A stretch of DNA of 11,118 bases, taken from positions 10,238-21,355 of the forward strand of contig DBDN01000027.1 in the NCBI GenBank assembly GCA_002293615.1, read 5' to 3'. The DNA is from Betaproteobacteria bacterium UBA931 (GTDB lineage Bacteria > Pseudomonadota > Gammaproteobacteria > Burkholderiales > Casimicrobiaceae). The first letter of the stretch is position 1; every line of letters begins with the position of its first letter. Of the stretch, positions 6,321-11,118 are shown one piece after another. Under the pieces are notes generated by a model. The model was not told where the DNA came from and did not search any database. It saw only the letters and a list, made by a program, of their open reading frames with translations. A program made the position numbers and the translations under genes.

Positions 6321-6335
6321 TCGCCCGACTCAGGC
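6306..6335 (+). terminator. Weak hairpin at the end of the pepP operon
   Basis: GCCCGAGT and ACTCAGGC, around the stop codon, form an 8-bp stem with one mismatch. No clear T run follows, only an AT-rich stretch. This is a poor terminator candidate, but I see no better one downstream. Confidence 0.2.
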
Positions 6336-6457
6336 ACGATAATTTTATATTTGGTTATCCGGGGTATCGCGCCTTAAGCGACGATTCAAGGAACAGCCGC
6401 TACGCCAGCCGGCCCTAACGGCATCAGGAAAACAATATCGATGGTTAGAATCGTTTG

Positions 6458-6477
6458 GATAGCCATATATCGGTATC
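6458..6477. promoter_or_regulatory. Imperfect 20-bp palindrome
   Basis: GATAGCCATATATCGGTATC is symmetric at 16 of 20 positions, with outer arms GATA/TATC and core ATATAT. It could be an operator for a dimeric regulator. It is about 290 bp before the regulator start. Confidence 0.25.
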
Positions 6478-6483
6478 GTTCAT

Positions 6484-6519
6484 TTGTTGTTCCCCCCATA
6501 CGGCAACAACATATTGTTG
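6484..6519. promoter_or_regulatory. Three alternating TTGTTG/CAACAA half-sites
   Basis: TTGTTG (6484-6489), CAACAA (6504-6509) and TTGTTG (6514-6519) allow two mutually exclusive pairings. The second pair has only a 4-base spacer, CATA. Either a protein-binding site or an alternative RNA fold is possible. Nothing ties it to a named regulator. Confidence 0.3.
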
Positions 6520-6604
6520 AGTATTATTGTCGACCGAATGTTTCATCATAATAAAAAATATTTACTTTTTTTTCGCAAGACTTATGAAAATATGACCAAA
6601 AATC

Positions 6605-6640
6605 AAAAAATTATTTGGGCTTTTGACCCTACTCAAATAA
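6605..6640 (-). terminator. Reverse-strand terminator-like hairpin
   Basis: TTATTTGGG (6611-6619) pairs with CTCAAATAA (6632-6640), nine pairs including one G-U. Read on the minus strand, the stem is followed at once by TTTTTTGATTTTT. The stem is AT-rich and thus weak. There is no minus-strand gene directly upstream of it, so it would act on antisense or small-RNA transcription, if at all. Confidence 0.3.
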
Positions 6641-6764
6641 GGCATAAAAAAACATTTACTTATTAATGTAAAAGCATAAGCTATCTATTGATCATTAAAT
6701 AATATATATTCCGCGCGTTTATGATTCGCGGCTTTCGTTTTTTTGCTGGCCCCTTCTAAGAATC

Positions 6765-9311
6765 ATGAAAAATCATATTACGCCTTATCATTCCCCCAAT
6801 GCGCCGATATTGCAACGCCGCAACATCGTCGATAACTTATTACAAGCAGCCAAAAAATATCCGTTAATTGTTTTGCATGCGCCAATGGGTTACGGAAAGA
6901 CTGTTGCCATTTATTCCCTGCTTCAGCAATACCCCTTCACAGGCATCTATACCGCTATCAGACCCGGTGAGGAAAAAGCCCCTTACATCTGGAACGGTCT
7001 CGCTCAACAAATAGAACTTTCACACCGACCTCTTGGCACCACGCTCCGAAAATTGGGCTTTCCGAGCAATTATCAGGAAACCAGCCAGACGCTTAATATC
7101 ATTCAACGGCGTTTGGCCAAGCATCATATTTTATTGGTTATTGATGATTACCACCTTTCTTGTGACCCCGTTTTTGATGAGTGGATATTACACACCATTC
7201 ACAGAAATATCCCCAACCTTGTCCTGCTGTTGTCCACCCGGAAACGTCCCAACTTTGCTTTGGACGAATTACGCATCAAGGGGCAAGCCTGGGAATTCGA
7301 CGCGTCGTTTCTGGCTTTTTCGCGCGAGGATTCCTTGCATTATTTTCAGATGCACGGCATCGATGATGAAAAAATAGCCAGCCACATCTGGCAAGAAAGC
7401 GCGGGCTGGGCTGCCGCACTATGGTTGAATTTACAAGGCTACCTCAAACATGGCACGAAAAGCCCAGCCTCGCAGCAATACAGCATTAATGATCTTTTCG
7501 ACAAAATAATTTTTTCAAATTATGAGCCAGACGATCAGGCGCTCCTGATGCAACTGTCGGCAATGTCCTCTTTTACGTCGGATCAGGCGACATTTATCAG
7601 CAACATCAACACCGCACCGCAACGCCTCGTCAAACTTTATCACGATAACGCCATGCTCACCCTTGATGCTTCGGGGCAATACCATTTGCACAGCATGTTC
7701 CGAAATTATCTGGCCCAAAAATTGGCGGCGGACAAAAATATTGACCATAAAGCGTTATATCGTCGCATTGCGCAAAGCCACCTCAAGGCCGGCAACATGC
7801 TGCCAGCTTTGCTGGCATTGAAAAAAGCCGGCGAAGAACAGGATTTATTATGTATTCTGGATGTATTCGGAAAATCGCTTGACCCGTTATTGTTGCATTT
7901 TGATCCGGATAAGCTTCTATCCATTATGAACTCGATTCCCTGGAATATTCGCATCCAACGTCCTATTGCCTATTTGAATTTTATTTATTGCTATATGACG
8001 AATTGCGATATTCGTCAGGTTGCCCCTTTACTGACTGAAGCGGAAAAACGCTTTGCCGATAGCCCGCACATTGCTCCGGCGCAAAAAGAACTCATTCGTG
8101 GCGAAATCATTTTAATCCGAAGCCGGCTCGTCATGAATGATTTTTTAATGACACGCGACAAGCATGTCGAAGCGCATACCCTGCTGAAAGGGCATTCATT
8201 AATTCCCCGGAAGAACTTGATCTGGATATTGGGATCGCCACATATCAGTTTTCAGTATTTGAGAAAGCCGGGGCAATTTCAATCGTTCGTCAAGACGATT
8301 CATCAAGACCTGCATTATTTTCAGGATTTGACGCAAGGGGTATCTGCCGGCGCACAAGATATTGTTTCAGCGGAATTTGCACTTGAAACCGGTAATCTTG
8401 ATTCCGTCAAAATACATTTATTGAAGTCTTTTTATCATGCAAAAAATCATCGCCAAATTGCAACGTACATCCCCATTACTTTCACTGAAGCGCGATTACT
8501 TATGGCACAAGGCGATTGCGCTGCCGCCAAAACACTTTTTTCGACGCTGCAAGAACAAATAGAACCAATCTGCAATAACGTACTCAATACCGCCTACGAT
8601 TTGGCTATCGGATATTGTGCCGCATGCAATGGTTGCCTGGACGATATTCCAGAATGGTTGCACACAAATACTTTTGAAATAACACATGCCATTCATCACG
8701 GCTTGGGATTTGCCTATATTGTCTATGGCAAATCACTCCTTTTAAGAGGTGATTGTCAACATCTTCTGGCTTATGCTCAAAGCATGCCGGCCTTCTTTTC
8801 TCATTACCGCAACCTGCTCGGCTTTATTCACGCCCACATGCTCGAAGCAATTGCCGTTTACCAGACTGATGGTTTGTTGGCATCATTGTCCGCCGCGCAA
8901 AAAGCTATCGATCTGGCGCAACCTGACAATATTGTTTTAACCATTGCAGAATATGGCGAGCATGCCCTGCCTATCATCAAAAAAATCCATGAAAAAAACA
9001 ACAAGAGTGATTACCTGACAACGCTTCTGCGCACCATGGAAAACTACGCCAATGCCAATCCGGTTGCCAGGAAAAAAACACCGGCAGTCTGCCTCACTCG
9101 CCGGGAAAAAGAAATTTTGCAATTGGCGTCCAAAGGAAAAAGCAATCACAACATTGCAACGCACCTTGCCATCTCGCCACATACTGTTGCCAAGACGCTG
9201 TCCAATATTTATCAAAAACTGAACGCCAAGAACCGAATTGACGCGGTACGAAAATACCGGCAACAAACCAGTGAAAAAACATCCCCTCTGTCGCGTCGTG
9301 GCACTCTTTAA
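6765..9311 (+). CDS. MalT-like ATP-dependent LuxR-family transcriptional regulator (LAL/STAND)
   Basis: This 848-residue cytoplasmic regulator has the MalT plan. An N-terminal STAND-type NTPase has Walker A APMGYGKT at 39-46 and Walker B LLVIDDYH with D127-D128. A sensor-like segment AGWAAALWL lies near 213-221, and a winged-helix LHSMFRNYL at 308-316. A long alpha-helical repeat region (about 330-760) would be the inducer-sensing arm. A LuxR-type HTH occupies 776-833 (LTRREKEILQLASKGKSNHN, then HTVAKTLSNIYQKL). Such proteins oligomerise on ATP and ligand binding and activate promoters. The recognition helix reads TVAKTL where TVKTHL is common, so target sequence may differ from close relatives. 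No autoinducer synthase or sugar operon is adjacent, so ligand and targets are unknown. The gene is more AT-rich than pepP. The SD is weak (TAAG). Its stop overlaps the opposing pilin-like gene. Confidence 0.93.
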   Translation: MKNHITPYHSPNAPILQRRNIVDNLLQAAKKYPLIVLHAPMGYGKTVAIYSLLQQYPFTGIYTAIRPGEEKAPYIWNGLAQQIELSHRPLGTTLRKLGFPSNYQETSQTLNIIQRRLAKHHILLVIDDYHLSCDPVFDEWILHTIHRNIPNLVLLLSTRKRPNFALDELRIKGQAWEFDASFLAFSREDSLHYFQMHGIDDEKIASHIWQESAGWAAALWLNLQGYLKHGTKSPASQQYSINDLFDKIIFSNYEPDDQALLMQLSAMSSFTSDQATFISNINTAPQRLVKLYHDNAMLTLDASGQYHLHSMFRNYLAQKLAADKNIDHKALYRRIAQSHLKAGNMLPALLALKKAGEEQDLLCILDVFGKSLDPLLLHFDPDKLLSIMNSIPWNIRIQRPIAYLNFIYCYMTNCDIRQVAPLLTEAEKRFADSPHIAPAQKELIRGEIILIRSRLVMNDFLMTRDKHVEAHTLLKGHSLIPRKNLIWILGSPHISFQYLRKPGQFQSFVKTIHQDLHYFQDLTQGVSAGAQDIVSAEFALETGNLDSVKIHLLKSFYHAKNHRQIATYIPITFTEARLLMAQGDCAAAKTLFSTLQEQIEPICNNVLNTAYDLAIGYCAACNGCLDDIPEWLHTNTFEITHAIHHGLGFAYIVYGKSLLLRGDCQHLLAYAQSMPAFFSHYRNLLGFIHAHMLEAIAVYQTDGLLASLSAAQKAIDLAQPDNIVLTIAEYGEHALPIIKKIHEKNNKSDYLTTLLRTMENYANANPVARKKTPAVCLTRREKEILQLASKGKSNHNIATHLAISPHTVAKTLSNIYQKLNAKNRIDAVRKYRQQTSEKTSPLSRRGTL

Positions 9312-10033
9312 CGATGCATCCGCATATATGCCGTTAATTCGGCGCTTTGATCTTCATCATAGCTTCGGCTCGTCTCGCCATAATTATGCGTTTCATCCAG
9401 AGACCAGGGCTGCTTATCTGTACTTGTACTATTTGCGTACTGCTCTTCGCGAACATCGCCGAACCGCGCATCCACCACCGTATCAAAATAATGGTCGATA
9501 AAGCCAGCCAAGGCCGGCGTCACGCCGGTGATGACCATCACGTTGCGGGAGCGCAGAACATAGTTTCCCGAACTGCTTCCCGGCTCGCTCCATCTGACAC
9601 TCTGAAAACATACTTTCAGATCGTGCGGCAAACCGTTGCTGTCAAGATAAACATAGCGATCCTCCCGCCCTTCCGCACGCCCGGCAGGTAAACCAATGCC
9701 AGCCGCCAGCATGGTGTTGCGTAAATCCCCGTCACACAGCTCATCTCCCGAACTGCCTACAGCGCAATCTCCACGAATACACCCTGTCGGTACACTCGCA
9801 TTATCTGCCGGAACAACGCCAACGCCGGCAACATAACTGTCGTAAGCCAACAGCCAACCTTGAATAAACTCGCTGGTAATTCTCTGATGAACTGCATTGC
9901 GATGTACGTCCTTGCCGATACTGACCGCGCCGATGATCAGGCCGATCACAATCAGAACGACGGACAGCTCAACCAATGAAAAACCCCGACTGCTCCTGGA
10001 AAATCCATTCATGTATTTCGTCTGCGCCCACAT
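9308..10033 (-). CDS. Type IV pilin-like protein with prepilin cleavage/methylation site
   Basis: This 241-residue protein carries a class III (type IV prepilin) signal: a short basic leader ending SSRG, cleavage between G17 and F18, and FSLVELSVVLIVIGLIIGAV as the hydrophobic helix. E22 is the Glu5 of the mature protein. A prepilin peptidase would process it at the inner membrane, after which it could join a type IV pilus or type II secretion pseudopilus. The globular part has four cysteines (85, 90, 100, 142), which could form two disulfides, and an acidic Ser/Asp-rich C-terminus. It is longer than a typical major pilin, which favours a minor pilin or a stand-alone pilin-like protein. ATG 10033 was chosen because AAGGA lies 6 nt upstream; GTG 10036 is too close. 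It follows the larger protein by about 45 nt, probably in one operon. No assembly ATPase is in the window. Confidence 0.88.
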   Translation of the reverse strand: MWAQTKYMNGFSRSSRGFSLVELSVVLIVIGLIIGAVSIGKDVHRNAVHQRITSEFIQGWLLAYDSYVAGVGVVPADNASVPTGCIRGDCAVGSSGDELCDGDLRNTMLAAGIGLPAGRAEGREDRYVYLDSNGLPHDLKVCFQSVRWSEPGSSSGNYVLRSRNVMVITGVTPALAGFIDHYFDTVVDARFGDVREEQYANSTSTDKQPWSLDETHNYGETSRSYDEDQSAELTAYMRMHR

Positions 10034-10039
10034 CACTTA

Positions 10040-10044
10040 TCCTT
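10040..10044 (-). promoter_or_regulatory. Shine-Dalgarno deciding the pilin-like start
   Basis: AAGGA on the reverse strand is 6 nt before ATG 10033. The GTG at 10036 would leave only 3 nt, so the ATG is preferred. The short gap to the upstream gene also holds a 6-bp GC-rich hairpin without a T run. Confidence 0.7.
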
Positions 10045-10078
10045 CCCCAAAGCCGTTTTCCAAGCGCCACGCAGCGCC

Positions 10079-11118
10079 TTAAGGCTTGCCGAAGTACGGC
10101 CCTCTCTCGTCAACCAATCTAACGTGCGCCAACAATGCTTCGGCCAGCGGTTTGGCCGACGCCCTCAAGATTTGCGAATAAAGATAACGCTGCTTCGCCA
10201 TATTCTGATATTCCGCCGCTTGCGTCATGGCGTTGATGGCTGGCGCAATACCGACCAGCGCAGCGACCATTTGCGCAGCGGCGGCAACAGCAGAAGCGAC
10301 ATTACCCTCAAGGGCAACGTCACCCACCGCATTGGAAATAGAAGCCGATGCGGAGACGATGCCCGCCACCATAGCGACAATCCCCGCGACGGCAATTTCA
10401 TATTGTGCTTGAGCCAACTTATAGGCTTGCTCCAACACCTGCTCGTAATCGAACAAAATGCGATAAAGCATTACCGCCGCCGTCGCGGCATTGGGTTGCG
10501 CGTGCCCGATCGCCGCCATGGCTTCGCCGCATTTGAGACGATCCCATAATGTTCCCAACGCCACGGCACGGACACGGTCATCATTGACATTGGTTTGTGC
10601 CCGCTGCGGCGCATCGAAAGACAAAGAAGTGGTTTGCGCGCCATCGAACAAATTATTATCGTTGTTCATATCCAGTGCGCCCGGTAAAGCAAGCGCATAG
10701 GCAACCTGCCGCGCCGCGCCATCGGCATCAAGCACGTGAACGTGATCCTTCACATCCGCCTCTGCAGGTGCGGGATCTTCGGCAACGCGCAAAGCGTAGC
10801 AAAAATCCAGCGCATTCGCTTCATCCAGAGGGATATTGAATGCAGTGACTGGCGCCACAGGACGTGAAGCAATCGATATGCCCACCGTAGTCAAATCCTG
10901 CAAAGTCCCCAGACCGGCTACTGCCGCTCTGAGCGCTGCTTCCGTTGTAATACCGCTATCAAAAATCCCAACCAATGGATAAAACAAATCTGCGGTGTTC
11001 CCCGTCAAATCCACCGTTCGCGGTAACGCTAATATTGGGTCTGAAGTATGGGCCTCAGGATCTGCCACCGGGGTTGTCTGGCGCAAAACGCCATAGCGGA
11101 TCTGCCCGGCGCGCGCAT
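10079..11118 (-). CDS. Unrecognised Ala-rich protein, C-terminal part (cut by window edge)
   Basis: The reverse strand is open for 345 codons from the window edge to a TAA at 10079-10081. A TTG at 11086 is not a credible start, because in-frame coding (ARAGQIRYGV) continues upstream to the edge. I do not recognise the family. Visible features: a soluble-looking first half with an Asp/Asn-rich stretch DMNNDNNLFDGA (149-160); two cysteines (106 and 196); and a second half rich in Ala, with two hydrophobic stretches at about 241-259 and 273-294. These stretches are separated by a polar turn and followed by a charged helical tail ending YFGKP. The gene lies just upstream of the pilin-like gene on the same strand. 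It may be a large pilin-like or pilus-associated protein whose N-terminus lies outside the window; that is inference from context only. Confidence 0.7.
   Translation of the reverse strand, partial: ARAGQIRYGVLRQTTPVADPEAHTSDPILALPRTVDLTGNTADLFYPLVGIFDSGITTEAALRAAVAGLGTLQDLTTVGISIASRPVAPVTAFNIPLDEANALDFCYALRVAEDPAPAEADVKDHVHVLDADGAARQVAYALALPGALDMNNDNNLFDGAQTTSLSFDAPQRAQTNVNDDRVRAVALGTLWDRLKCGEAMAAIGHAQPNAATAAVMLYRILFDYEQVLEQAYKLAQAQYEIAVAGIVAMVAGIVSASASISNAVGDVALEGNVASAVAAAAQMVAALVGIAPAINAMTQAAEYQNMAKQRYLYSQILRASAKPLAEALLAHVRLVDERGPYFGKP

Larger units (their letters stand above)
6321..6764. other. Gene-poor AT-rich intergenic region upstream of the regulator
   Basis: This 444-bp span contains no ORF I would support. 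The first 160 bases resemble the neighbours in composition. From about 6520 to 6715 it becomes strongly AT-rich with long A and T runs, the kind of DNA often bound by H-NS/MvaT-like silencers. It holds an imperfect 20-bp palindrome (6458-6477), three TTGTTG/CAACAA half-sites (6484-6519) and a reverse-strand terminator-like hairpin (6605-6640). AT-rich words near 6700-6710 could be a -10 box, but no well-spaced -35 was found, so the regulator's promoter is not placed. Confidence 0.6.

Noticed and set aside
6484..6666. A 60-codon forward frame in the AT-rich gap
   Set aside because: It starts at TTG without a ribosome site, shows no domain, and its composition matches non-coding AT-rich DNA.
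6765..9311. Quorum-sensing LuxR with acyl-homoserine lactone domain
   Set aside because: The N-terminus is a P-loop NTPase, not an autoinducer domain, and no LuxI-type gene is present.
11084..11086. TTG as the start of the right-hand protein
   Set aside because: No Shine-Dalgarno is seen, and coding sequence continues in frame to the window edge, so the gene is partial.
1..11118. CRISPR arrays, tRNA or rRNA genes, insertion sequences, attachment sites
   Set aside because: No regularly spaced repeats, cloverleaf sequences, transposase motifs or flanking duplications were seen on either strand.

Overview
The window looks like chromosomal DNA of a Betaproteobacterium, perhaps of the Rhodocyclales or Nitrosomonadales. 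The pointers are two general porins of the beta-proteobacterial 16-stranded type, an aminopeptidase P very close to the enterobacterial enzyme, good Shine-Dalgarno sites and factor-independent terminators. No plasmid, phage or insertion-sequence gene was seen. Base composition is moderate in most genes. It drops clearly in the 6321-6764 gap and is somewhat lower in the large regulator that follows.

Layout, left to right. 1-672 (-) is the N-terminal part of a polyprenyl-phosphate sugar-1-phosphate transferase (MraY/WecA/WbpL type) that runs off the left edge. 833-2121 and 2219-3497 (+) are two complete copies of one porin module. Each copy has a promoter, an about 85-nt leader with a hairpin, an ORF with signal peptide, a 3' UTR hairpin and a terminator, so the pair is a tandem duplication. 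3500-4087 (-) is 5-formyltetrahydrofolate cyclo-ligase, ending against the second porin terminator. It is transcribed divergently from 4198-5538 (+), aminopeptidase P, and each side of the gap has a perfect TATAAT box. pepP overlaps by ATGA with 5535-6320 (+), a lipoprotein of the permuted-papain YaeF/YiiX group.

6321-6764 is a gene-poor, AT-rich gap with several inverted repeats. It precedes 6765-9311 (+), a MalT-like STAND/LuxR regulator (LAL type). The regulator converges on, and overlaps by four bases with, a two-gene minus-strand unit. That unit is 10079-11118, the C-terminal part of an unrecognised Ala-rich protein, followed by 9308-10033, a type IV pilin-like protein.

Functional reading. 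The left part is cell envelope (surface glycan initiation and two outer-membrane pores). The middle is housekeeping (folate salvage, X-Pro peptide cleavage) plus a coupled envelope hydrolase. The right part is accessory in character: an orphan ATP-dependent regulator facing a pilin-like gene pair. The points most worth a second look are the duplicated porin module with its conserved RNA hairpins, the pilin-like pair with its odd partner, and the regulator with its AT-rich upstream region. No clearly new defence or mobile system was seen.
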